Numbered from the stretch's first letter, positions 1 through 7,048 are shown. The stretch is 8,686 bases of DNA from Bacteroidia bacterium (GCA_030431085.1 JAUIJW010000089.1:1-8686), one strand, 5' to 3'. The notes: generated from the sequence alone by a model not told the origin. A program made the numbers and translations.

Positions 1-3000
1 AAATAATTATCGACTCTTTGCTGATAATCGTCCTGCAAAGGTAACTCTTCACGTTGAAGCATTTCTTGTTGCTCGAAAAAATCTTTTTCTAATTCTAAAA
101 GTTTTGATGACTTAATATTAAAATCACTACCTGTGGTTGACTCTCTATCATTGCTATTATTCTGTTGTCTTAATGCTGTTTCTAATTTTAGCATCTCATG
201 TTCCAATTGTCGCATTCTTTCCAGTGTAGATTTACTAATTCCAGATTCTAACAACTCTCTTTCTAGTGTTTCCATTTGATCTAAGGCTTGTTTTGCCTTC
301 TTGCCAGATTCTCCATTATTCTTGATTAATTGCTCTAAAGATTGCCGTATAGCATGTTGTTCTTTATATATTTCAAACAAAGTTCCACTCATTTCTTCTT
401 GGTTGGGCTCACTTCCTTTTTGTTGTTTGCCCATCCCCTCTTTCATTTTATTTTGAAGGGATTGTTGCTGTTTAATTATATCTGGCAGACTTAATTCTTC
501 TCCTGCTTTACCTTTACCTTGACCTTGCCCCATCTTTTTATTCTGTAAACTCTGTAAAACATCACTAAGAAAATCTGTTAAATTATTCGCGGCAATCATC
601 GTATATCTCTGATTACTTATTCCTTTACTAACTCTATTGTCAGCAATATTCTCTAAAGCCTTATCAATATTATAATCTGCATTCGTAAGATCTTCCTGTA
701 TTTTGGCACTCATCTTAACCATTCGTAACGACAACGTGTATAAACTATCATCTATATGTTCAAAATGCTCTTTTAAAACTTGTTGTCTTTTTAACTTAGC
801 AGGATAATCTGCTTTATCTCCACTTTCTAGATCAAACGATAACATTAACTCTTCTTGCTCTTTAGAAAATAATATTAAATTCTTTAATATTTGCTGAAGG
901 TTATCTATATCTTCATTTAGAGTTTCCATTTTCATTTGCTTCATACTCTGATCTAACTTTTGTTGAAGTTCCTTCATTTTTCGAGCAGCCGACTTTTGTT
1001 TATCTCGCGATTTTTGTGAGCCCTGACTATCTTTAGACTGTTCCGATTTCTTTAATTCCTCCACCGCCTCTTGCATTTCTAGTTTAATCAAATCTTCATC
1101 GCTTTTGGTCTTTGGCAAACTCATTTGTTGTTTTAAACTCTCATTCATTTGTCGCAATTCTGAAAATTCGGATTGAATAGAGTCCATTTTAGCATTTAAC
1201 TTTTTTTGATCTGATAATGTATTCTCTTTAATGCCCGATAAACTGTCTTGTAATTTTGATAATTGCTCTAATTTGTTCGCAATTTGTTTTGACTTCTTCT
1301 CAATATAAAAACGTTTTGTGAGTTCTAAAATACGTTCTAAGGTTTTACTTTCTTGTTTTGATTTTTCGGATAACTTATCCATTTTATCCAATAAATCCTC
1401 TTTCTTCAATTTCTCGGTAAGTTGTTCTAATTCATTTAGCAAATCCTCTTTTTCTAACATGTCTTTAGACTCATTCATTCTTTCTAGAAGATCATTTTTT
1501 ATCTCTTCTAATTCTCCATTCTCATCTTCGTCCATTTCTTCTAAATTATGCATCAATTTTTCGGTATTTCTCTCCAACATTTTTTTATATTGCTTCTGGC
1601 GCTCTAAAAAGGCTTTTATCTCTTTTTCGTCTTGCCAATCGCTTTTTGATTTATGCTTTAATTTATCAGATAATCGATCTAATTGCTCTTGAACTTGTTG
1701 GCTCTTCTCTGTGTTATTTTCTAAATACTCAAACGTTTCTTTTTGTTCGATAAGTTGTTGCTCTTGTATTTGCTCTTTGGTTTTATGAAGGTATTTAAAT
1801 ACTTCAGACCTTGTAGATTTTCTACCATTTACAGCATCGTTATCATATACCTCAAAATATATGTCATAAGCTGCACCTTCTTCTAAATTTAATCCGTTAG
1901 GAAACAAATAAAAAAACCGATCGAAATCTTTAGCCTGTATTTCAATTTTTTTTAGTTGTGGTTTTTGAGTGTTTTGATTAACCGCCACCACATTTAAATG
2001 AGATACCCCATAATCATCTGAAACCTGACCCATAAATTGAACAGAACCGTACCCTACAGAATCTATATTAGACTTTACTTTTATTTTGGGATAAGCATCT
2101 TTAATGATCTTGATATTATATGATAATTTTTCGTAATCGTTCCAGTTAATATTCGATGCCGCCAGCGTATATCGTAAGGATTTATTCAAACGCTTTTCAA
2201 TTGAAAATGGTGCCATTTTTGAAACACTAGCACTATTTGATAAAGTATCTGTATTTATGAGATTAGATTGGCCATCTAACCACAAAAAAGTGATAAATTC
2301 GGTGTCCTTAGCCTCTAAATCCCAAACCACCTTTGTACCCTCAGGCACCGTTAAATTTCCTGTGTTTTCTATACTTTCATTCTTTCTCTTGGTATACGCG
2401 GGATAATCTACTCGCATATTAAAACTAATAATTTGAGGAGTATTTAATACGGTAATTTGATATGGTATTGATTTATAACCATTAGCTTCTAACTCAAAAC
2501 TAATGTTTTGCTCTATATTATTAAAAGTATACTCAAAGTGCCCACCCACTTTAGCTTGTAAGAAAAATGCTTGATTATTAAAAATTACCTTCATTTGCTC
2601 CGGTACCACATTTCCGGTAGTCATCACCTTTAAGGTATAATGTTTACCTTCTTCTACCGTTAATCGATCATTTAAAACATTAAAAACAAAGGGAGCTGGC
2701 GGGGTAAAAGCCATATTATAATGCACCACTCTATCAAAACTTTTTGAAAACTTTAAATCTCTATCACTTATAAAAATAATGATCCATAAAACTAAAGGAA
2801 TTGCCAAATACTTCAAATACTTTTTATTGTCTTTAAAGTCAATAGCGTTTTGAAATGGTATAGGTGAAAGTTGTTGAGATTTTTGCTCTATACTAGCTAA
2901 TAATAAATCAGACTCCCCTTTTTGGTCTTTTAACTGTAATAGGTTTGTCAATTGATCATTAACCTCGATAAAATGTTTACCTATTAATTGGGATGCTTTT

Positions 3001-3272
3001 TGGTAGGTTAATCCTTTCTTAAGACCAATTAATTTAAAAATTGCTACGACAATAAACTTATAAAATAACCTGATTTCTACCGCCACAAAAATCCAAAATA
3101 AACCTTGTCTAGCCATTGGCTTTAGCCATAAAAAATACTCTATGGCCAGTGTTAATAGCAAATACAATAACCCCATAGTTAAAAACAAAATAATGCCTTT
3201 AAGTATTTCATTGGTATAATACTTACGTAAGAATTGATTTAATTTTTCTTCTATTTGTGAGTAGCTATTCAA
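1..3272 (-). CDS. DUF4175 family giant membrane/coiled-coil protein (3' end outside window)
   Basis: An uninterrupted minus-strand frame runs off the left edge, giving about 1,090 visible residues. The last visible residues (VDNYF) look close to the family's usual C-terminus, so little is probably missing. Three hydrophobic segments lie near residues 20-42, 48-72 and 150-170, separated by a charged 75-residue linker. A beta-rich region with many Gly/Pro/aromatic residues covers about 180-480, and a very charged Q/K/E/L-rich helical region fills about 490-1090, with a GQGQGKGKAG spacer near 914. The basic linker suggests an N-terminus-in topology with the large C-terminal part in the periplasm (inference). 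The family is recognised from the N-terminal pattern (FLRKYYTNEILKG, then EYFLWL). Its function is unknown; a structural or scaffolding role is only a guess. The only usual start codon between the upstream in-frame stop (3343-3345) and the conserved part is TTG at 3272, giving MNSYSQIEEKL. The gene is divergent from gltX. Confidence 0.88.
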   Translation of the reverse strand, partial: MNSYSQIEEKLNQFLRKYYTNEILKGIILFLTMGLLYLLLTLAIEYFLWLKPMARQGLFWIFVAVEIRLFYKFIVVAIFKLIGLKKGLTYQKASQLIGKHFIEVNDQLTNLLQLKDQKGESDLLLASIEQKSQQLSPIPFQNAIDFKDNKKYLKYLAIPLVLWIIIFISDRDLKFSKSFDRVVHYNMAFTPPAPFVFNVLNDRLTVEEGKHYTLKVMTTGNVVPEQMKVIFNNQAFFLQAKVGGHFEYTFNNIEQNISFELEANGYKSIPYQITVLNTPQIISFNMRVDYPAYTKRKNESIENTGNLTVPEGTKVVWDLEAKDTEFITFLWLDGQSNLINTDTLSNSASVSKMAPFSIEKRLNKSLRYTLAASNINWNDYEKLSYNIKIIKDAYPKIKVKSNIDSVGYGSVQFMGQVSDDYGVSHLNVVAVNQNTQKPQLKKIEIQAKDFDRFFYLFPNGLNLEEGAAYDIYFEVYDNDAVNGRKSTRSEVFKYLHKTKEQIQEQQLIEQKETFEYLENNTEKSQQVQEQLDRLSDKLKHKSKSDWQDEKEIKAFLERQKQYKKMLERNTEKLMHNLEEMDEDENGELEEIKNDLLERMNESKDMLEKEDLLNELEQLTEKLKKEDLLDKMDKLSEKSKQESKTLERILELTKRFYIEKKSKQIANKLEQLSKLQDSLSGIKENTLSDQKKLNAKMDSIQSEFSELRQMNESLKQQMSLPKTKSDEDLIKLEMQEAVEELKKSEQSKDSQGSQKSRDKQKSAARKMKELQQKLDQSMKQMKMETLNEDIDNLQQILKNLILFSKEQEELMLSFDLESGDKADYPAKLKRQQVLKEHFEHIDDSLYTLSLRMVKMSAKIQEDLTNADYNIDKALENIADNRVSKGISNQRYTMIAANNLTDFLSDVLQSLQNKKMGQGQGKGKAGEELSLPDIIKQQQSLQNKMKEGMGKQQKGSEPNQEEMSGTLFEIYKEQHAIRQSLEQLIKNNGESGKKAKQALDQMETLERELLESGISKSTLERMRQLEHEMLKLETALRQQNNSNDRESTTGSDFNIKSSKLLELEKDFFEQQEMLQREELPLQDDYQQRVDNY
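1356..1499 (-). repeat. Three tandem 48-bp / 16-residue repeats inside the DUF4175 coiled coil
   Basis: Three adjacent 16-residue units read KNDLLERMNESKDMLE, KEDLLNELEQLTEKLK and KEDLLDKMDKLSEKSK. They share the pattern K-x-D-L-L-x-x-(M/L). Units two and three agree at 9 of 16 positions, and the DNA keeps the shared string aaatcctcttt exactly 48 bp apart (1393 and 1441). This looks like an old internal duplication. A 16-residue period is neither a heptad nor a hendecad multiple, so it would shift the coiled-coil register. Confidence 0.75.
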
Positions 3273-3290
3273 TTGGTTTATTTTATCTGA

Positions 3291-3318
3291 TAAAATTACA
3301 ACTAATTTCTTTTTCCAA
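3291..3318 (-). promoter_or_regulatory. Likely promoter of the DUF4175 gene
   Basis: On the minus strand, TTG (3318-3316) is followed after 17 nt by TAATTTTA (3298-3291). This fits the Bacteroidota pattern TTG-N17-19-TAnnTTTG except for the final base. Transcription would start near 3285, about a dozen bases before the TTG start codon at 3272, which independently supports that start. It lies back to back with the gltX promoter. Confidence 0.5.
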
Positions 3319-3328
3319 TTTATAGAAT

Positions 3329-3336
3329 TATCTTTG
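3329..3336 (+). promoter_or_regulatory. -7 element of the gltX promoter
   Basis: TATCTTTG is an exact match to the Bacteroidota -7 consensus TAnnTTTG and ends 18 nt before the gltX ATG. This gives a leader of only about 12-15 nt, AT-rich and without a Shine-Dalgarno sequence. The region 17-19 nt upstream is T-rich (tttctttttcc) but has no clear TTG. Confidence 0.6.
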
Positions 3337-3354
3337 CATCCTAAAATTTAAAAA

Positions 3355-4869
3355 ATGTCTCATAACGTTAGAGTTCGCTTTGCTCCAAGCCCAACTGGGC
3401 CATTGCATATAGGTGGTGTGCGTACAGCACTTTTTAATTATTTATTTGCAAAAAAACATCATGGTACTTTTGTTTTACGCATTGAAGATACAGATCAAAA
3501 TAGATATGTCGCCAATGCAGAGCAATATATTATTGATGCTCTTGAGTGGAGTAATATCCCCTTTGATGAAGGCCCAGGAAAAGAAGGTAAATATGGCCCT
3601 TATCGCCAATCTGAACGTAAAGATATTTATCAAAAATATGCCCAAGAGTTAATCGATCAAAATAAAGCCTATTACGCTTTTGACACTGCTGAAGAATTAG
3701 ATGCACATCGTAAAAATCACGAAGAAAAAGGTAAAACCTTTATATACAATTGGCATAATAGAGAGAAATTAAATAATTCTTTAAAGCTTCATTCTGATGA
3801 AGTTGCTCAAAAAATTGCCAATGGAGATCCTTATGTAATTCGTTTTAAAACACCTACTGATGAAATTTTACATCTACAAGATATGATTAGGGGTGAAATT
3901 AAAATAGATACCAATATTCTAGATGATAAAGTTTTATTTAAATCAGACGGTATGCCTACCTATCATCTGGCCAATATTGTTGATGATCATTTAATGGCTA
4001 TTAGCCATGTAATTCGTGGTGAAGAGTGGCTACCTTCTCTAGCCCTACATGTGTTATTATACAATGCTTTTGGTTGGGAGGCTCCTAAATTCGCTCATCT
4101 ACCCTTAATATTAAAACCTACTGGTAAAGGTAAATTAAGCAAAAGAGATGGTGATAAAGCTGGTTTTCCGGTATTCCCGCTACAATACACTAACGAAAAA
4201 ACAGGTGAAGTTTCTAGTGGCTATAAAGAAGATGGTTATTTTTCTGATGCTTTTATCAATATGTTAGCCTTTTTAGGATGGAATCCTGGTACCGCTCAAG
4301 AACTTTTTTCTTTAGATGAACTTATTCATGCATTTGATATTAATAAAGTAAGTAAATCTGGCGCCAAGTTTGATGCTGATAAAACCAAGTGGTTCCAACA
4401 TCAATACCTTATCAATAAAGACAACGAATTTTTAGCTAAAGCTTTTTTAAACCTTCTTGAAGATAAACAAATACACACCGATTTAACCTTTTGTACCAAG
4501 GTTGTTGAACTTATTAAGGAGCGTGCTACTTTTATAAATGATTTTTGGCAGCTAGGATCATTCTTCTTCGAAGCGCCTACCACTTATGATGCAAAAGCCT
4601 CAAAAAAAGCGTGGAAAGCAGATACCCCAGCTTTAATGAAAGATTTAATCATGGTAATCAATACTATTGAACCCTTTGATTCGCCGCATATAGAAAACAC
4701 TGTAAAATCATGGATCACTTCAAAAGACATTGGTTTTGGTAAAATTATGCAGCCCTTACGTCTTGCTTTAGTAGGTACTATGCAAGGACCGCATCTATTC
4801 GATATAATAGCTTTAATAGGTAAACAAGAAACTATAGCAAGAATAGAACACGCTATAAAAACTTTATAA
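3355..4869 (+). CDS. gltX: Glutamyl-tRNA synthetase (class I)
   Basis: This cytosolic enzyme charges tRNA(Glu) with glutamate using ATP. The 504-residue protein is full length. The N-terminal Rossmann catalytic part has the HIGH-type motif HIGG (18-21, within APSPTGPLHIGG) and IEDTD (43-47). Further on are DGMPTYHLANIVDDH (198-212), RGEEWLPS (221-228) and the KMSKS-type loop KLSKR (260-264). The C-terminal anticodon-binding helical part follows, starting around AKFDADKTKWF (337-347) and including MQPLRLALVG (465-474). The usual CxC zinc ligands are absent: the matching stretch reads YYAFDTAEEL (106-115). About 20 extra residues (roughly 270-290, GFPVFPLQY to SSGY) sit between KLSKR and the DGYFSDAFIN helix, as I recall for other Bacteroidota. 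The ATG follows an AT-rich leader with no Shine-Dalgarno sequence. The sequence alone does not say whether the enzyme also charges tRNA(Gln). Confidence 0.97.
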   Translation: MSHNVRVRFAPSPTGPLHIGGVRTALFNYLFAKKHHGTFVLRIEDTDQNRYVANAEQYIIDALEWSNIPFDEGPGKEGKYGPYRQSERKDIYQKYAQELIDQNKAYYAFDTAEELDAHRKNHEEKGKTFIYNWHNREKLNNSLKLHSDEVAQKIANGDPYVIRFKTPTDEILHLQDMIRGEIKIDTNILDDKVLFKSDGMPTYHLANIVDDHLMAISHVIRGEEWLPSLALHVLLYNAFGWEAPKFAHLPLILKPTGKGKLSKRDGDKAGFPVFPLQYTNEKTGEVSSGYKEDGYFSDAFINMLAFLGWNPGTAQELFSLDELIHAFDINKVSKSGAKFDADKTKWFQHQYLINKDNEFLAKAFLNLLEDKQIHTDLTFCTKVVELIKERATFINDFWQLGSFFFEAPTTYDAKASKKAWKADTPALMKDLIMVINTIEPFDSPHIENTVKSWITSKDIGFGKIMQPLRLALVGTMQGPHLFDIIALIGKQETIARIEHAIKTL

Positions 4870-4877
4870 AATCTTAT

Positions 4878-5420
4878 TTACATCGCTATTTTTACGTTAT
4901 AATTTTCTAGAGCTTTATCGATGTCTGTCGGAATGCTAAAGTTGGCTCTAGAAAATTCTACATCTCTTTGATTTCTATTATGTGATTGCTTTATAGAACG
5001 CATAAAACGTCTTAAATCATTATCATCTGCAATGACCAAACCTGGTACTTTAACATTTTTACCATTTTCATCTTTAGCGACCATAGAAAAATAAGATGAA
5101 TTACAATGTTTTACTTCTCCTGTTTGTACATTTTGTGAAGTGACTCTAATACCAACCACCATAGAGGTATTACCAACATAATTTACCCTTGCCTTGAGCG
5201 TCACCAACTCTCCTACTTCTATTGGGTTTAAAAAATCAACTCTGTTCACCGAAGCGGTTACAGAATAATGACCAGAAAATTTAGAAGCACAGGCGAAAGC
5301 CGCTTTATCCATTAAAGACAATATAAATCCGCCATGTATTTTTCCGCTAAAATTGGAATATGACGGTAGCATTAATTCGGTTAAGGTAATTTCAGATTCT
5401 CGGTTAGTTTTATAATTCAT
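4878..5420 (-). CDS. Acyl-CoA thioesterase, hotdog fold (YciA/BFIT-like)
   Basis: Predicted to hydrolyse acyl-CoA thioesters to free CoA and a fatty acid in the cytoplasm. The 180-residue protein has one hotdog domain at about residues 8-118. The segment NFSGKIHGGFILSLMDKAA (23-41) matches the family's N-x-x-G-x-x-x-G-G...D active-site helix, with Asn23 and Asp38 as likely catalytic residues. The strands VTASVNRVDFLNPIEVGELV (54-73) and ARVNYVGNTSMVVGI follow, as in YciA-type enzymes. Residues about 126-180 form a charged tail after the fold (VPGLVIADDNDLRRFMRSIK onward), longer than in YciA itself. Chain-length preference cannot be read from the sequence. The start lies 5 nt after the stop of the upstream small membrane-protein gene, so the two are probably co-transcribed. 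Its 3' end faces gltX with an 8-nt gap. Confidence 0.87.
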   Translation of the reverse strand: MNYKTNRESEITLTELMLPSYSNFSGKIHGGFILSLMDKAAFACASKFSGHYSVTASVNRVDFLNPIEVGELVTLKARVNYVGNTSMVVGIRVTSQNVQTGEVKHCNSSYFSMVAKDENGKNVKVPGLVIADDNDLRRFMRSIKQSHNRNQRDVEFSRANFSIPTDIDKALENYNVKIAM

Positions 5421-5425
5421 TAGGT

Positions 5426-5791
5426 TTATTCTAGTTTATTTTTTTGGTTAGTTTTTTCTACTTCCGTGACATAATATTTGGTATCTCCCATCCATGGAAA
5501 TGTTCTAAATCTTTCGATATAAGTGAGCTTAACATGATGTCCTTGTAAATCTTTTAAATCTTGTAACACTTTTTTATTTTTTCCTTCTACAGAAAAATCG
5601 AAATGTTGTGATTCTGATACGCCTTGACTTAATCGTCCTTCCCAGGTTTTAAACAATACACCTCGTTTAGATATTTTCACCAATTCTCCAGAACGGTATC
5701 CCTCACTATAAGTTAAAAAATAGATAAAAGCAAAATAGGCCGCTAATACCACTACAATACCAAGAATAGAAAGTCTTACAAACTTTTTCAT
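5426..5791 (-). CDS. Small single-pass membrane-anchored protein, conserved in flavobacteria, function unknown
   Basis: The protein has 121 residues. A short basic start (MKKFVR) precedes one hydrophobic segment (about residues 7-28, SILGIVVVLAAYFAFIYFL), which reads as an uncleaved inner-membrane anchor. The remaining ~90 residues are soluble and probably periplasmic: YSEGYRSGELVKISKRGVLF (from about 30), a TWEG turn, FDFSV, and a C-terminal strand pattern VKLTYIERFRTFPW...YYVTEV. It reads as a small beta-rich domain. From memory, relatives of this type in flavobacterial genomes are sometimes labelled '6-phosphogluconate dehydrogenase'; nothing here supports that, as there is no Rossmann motif and the length is far too short. 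GTG (5792-5794) directly precedes the ATG. I chose the ATG because GGAG sits just upstream and the start then reads MKK. It is first in a likely two-gene unit with the thioesterase. Confidence 0.8.
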   Translation of the reverse strand: MKKFVRLSILGIVVVLAAYFAFIYFLTYSEGYRSGELVKISKRGVLFKTWEGRLSQGVSESQHFDFSVEGKNKKVLQDLKDLQGHHVKLTYIERFRTFPWMGDTKYYVTEVEKTNQKNKLE

Positions 5792-5819
5792 CACTCCACT
5801 AATTTTATCAATTCAACAT

Positions 5820-5827
5820 CAAAAATA
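5820..5827 (-). promoter_or_regulatory. -7 promoter element for the small membrane protein / thioesterase unit
   Basis: Minus-strand TATTTTTG matches TAnnTTTG exactly, 28 nt before the ATG at 5791. No TTG is visible at the expected upstream spacing, so the match rests on the -7 box alone in very AT-rich DNA. The rest of the 84-bp divergent gap (5792-5875) shows no comparably good box for the plus-strand SPFH gene. Confidence 0.4.
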
Positions 5828-5875
5828 TGAAAAATATAATTCGTATTTTTAATTATAATTTTTAAACCTTTTAAA

Positions 5876-6793
5876 ATGTTCTCATATTTACCTTATGTCA
5901 TTGCCATACTCGTTATTGCTTTTTTGGCTGCCTTTGTAGTAAAACAACAAACCGCTTTTGTAATTGAGCGTTTTGGAAAATATAGTAGTATTCGACATGC
6001 TGGCTTACAATTTAAAATTCCATTAATAGATCGAATAGCCGGAAGGCTTAGTCTAAGAATACAGCAACTAGATGTTATTGTTGAGACTAAAACTAAAGAT
6101 GATGTGTTTGTACATTTAAAAATATCTGTTCAATATCAAATACTTAGAGAAAAAGTATATGATGCTTTCTATAAATTACAAAACCCACATGAGCAAATTA
6201 CTGCTTATATTTTTGATTTGGTACGGGCTGAAATTCCTAAAATGATTTTAGATGATGTATTTGAAAAAAAGGATGATATTGCCCATGCCATTCAACGCGA
6301 TTTAAAAGACGCTATGCTTAATTACGGTTATGATATCATTAAAGCCTTAGTTACAGATATTGATCCAGATGCATCTGTAAAAGAAGCAATGAATAGGATT
6401 AATGCTGCCGAACGAGAAAAACTCGCCGCACAACATGAAGGTGATGCGCAAAGGATTCTAATTGTAGAGAGAGCCAAAGCTGAAGCTGAAAGTAAACGAT
6501 TACAGGGTAAAGGTATTGCCGATCAGCGCCGTGAAATTGCTAAAGGTTTAGAAGAAAGTGTAGACACTCTTAACAATGCCGGAATCAACCCGCAAGAAGC
6601 CTCTGCCTTAATTGTAATTACTCAACATTATGATACCTTACAATCTATTGGTTCCGATTCTAGTAGTAATTTAATACTATTACCTAATAATCCTAATGCT
6701 GCTAGTAATATGCTTAATGATATGACTGCTTCATTGTTAGCTGCTAATAAAATAAAAGAAATGAATGATAAAAACAATGCTGCTAAATCTTAA
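5876..6793 (+). CDS. SPFH/band-7 membrane protein, HIR-like
   Basis: The 305-residue protein has one N-terminal membrane segment (about residues 4-22, YLPYVIAILVIAFLAAFVV) followed by the SPFH domain (about 23-180), starting QQTAFVIERFGKY. Family members oligomerise on membranes and organise microdomains or nearby membrane proteins. The pattern is that of hypersensitive-induced-reaction (HIR) proteins: LSLRIQQLD (58-66), ETKTKDDVFV (70-79), LDDVFEKKDDIAHAI (125-139), and the helical KAEAESKRLQGKGIADQRR (201-219). TQHYDTLQSIGSDSSSNL (249-266) and LLPNNP then match the HIR C-terminal region. The Ala/Glu/Arg-rich stretch 170-230 is the usual coiled coil. The tail from about 270 is Asn/Ala-rich and probably disordered. 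No NfeD-type partner lies next to it. It is transcribed alone and ends at a strong terminator 3 nt after its stop codon. Confidence 0.9.
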   Translation: MFSYLPYVIAILVIAFLAAFVVKQQTAFVIERFGKYSSIRHAGLQFKIPLIDRIAGRLSLRIQQLDVIVETKTKDDVFVHLKISVQYQILREKVYDAFYKLQNPHEQITAYIFDLVRAEIPKMILDDVFEKKDDIAHAIQRDLKDAMLNYGYDIIKALVTDIDPDASVKEAMNRINAAEREKLAAQHEGDAQRILIVERAKAEAESKRLQGKGIADQRREIAKGLEESVDTLNNAGINPQEASALIVITQHYDTLQSIGSDSSSNLILLPNNPNAASNMLNDMTASLLAANKIKEMNDKNNAAKS

Positions 6794-6796
6794 ACA

Positions 6797-6836
6797 TAAA
6801 AAAAGCCTCATGTAAATTTACATGAGGCTTTTTTTA
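6797..6836. terminator. Bidirectional intrinsic terminator (perfect 40-nt palindrome)
   Basis: The two halves are exact reverse complements about a centre between 6816 and 6817. A GC-containing stem, GCCTCATGTA/TACATGAGGC, closes a 4-nt loop (AATT). It is flanked by seven A on the left and seven T on the right, so both strands give a hairpin followed by a U-tract. It sits between the convergent SPFH gene (stop at 6793) and tatA (stop at 6851) and should end both transcripts. Confidence 0.93.
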
Positions 6837-6850
6837 GTTCTAATCTTAAA

Positions 6851-7048
6851 TTACTTTTTATTTTCTTTAGTATCTAGATTTTCATCTTCTCCAGTATTTG
6901 TAGCGTTTTTAAACTCTTTAATACCGGTACCTAATCCTTTCATTAACTCTGGTAATTTTTTACCACCAAAAAGCAACAAAATTGCCAATCCAATAATGAC
7001 CCATTGCCATGGACCAACAAAACCTAACATTATCGTATTTGAAATCAT
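6851..7048 (-). CDS. tatA: Twin-arginine translocase subunit TatA/TatE
   Basis: This is the pore-forming subunit of the Tat pathway, which exports folded proteins across the inner membrane together with TatC. The 65-residue protein has the family layout: a short periplasmic start, a transmembrane helix (about residues 13-27, WQWVIIGLAILLLF), the FGG hinge (27-29), and an amphipathic helix KKLPELMKGLGTGIKEFKNA (30-49). An acidic/basic tail (GEDENLDTKENKK) ends it. Q15 in WQW may take the place of the polar residue common near the start of the TatA helix. A second Met at residue 7 (7030) would give 59 residues. I kept 7048 because a promoter-like box lies just 18 nt upstream. TatC is not in the window. 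It is probably a single-gene transcript ending at the 6797-6836 palindrome. Confidence 0.95.
   Translation of the reverse strand: MISNTIMLGFVGPWQWVIIGLAILLLFGGKKLPELMKGLGTGIKEFKNATNTGEDENLDTKENKK

Noticed and set aside
1318..1692. Plus-strand open frame of 124 codons, Ser/Phe-rich
   Set aside because: It is the antisense of the Glu/Lys-rich coiled coil of the DUF4175 gene; the composition is what reverse-complemented Glu/Lys codons give.
3413..3652. Open frame of 79 codons within gltX (and a 60-codon one at 4401-4583, minus)
   Set aside because: Both overlap well-supported gltX coding sequence in other frames and have no recognisable protein features.
4854..4868. TATAAA-AAC-TTTATA inverted repeat at the end of gltX as a terminator
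   Set aside because: It is an all-AT 6-bp stem inside the coding end with no following T-run; chance in AT-rich DNA explains it.
5792..5794. GTG as the start of the small membrane protein
   Set aside because: The adjacent ATG gives a cleaner start (MKK) with GGAG at better spacing; the difference is one residue.
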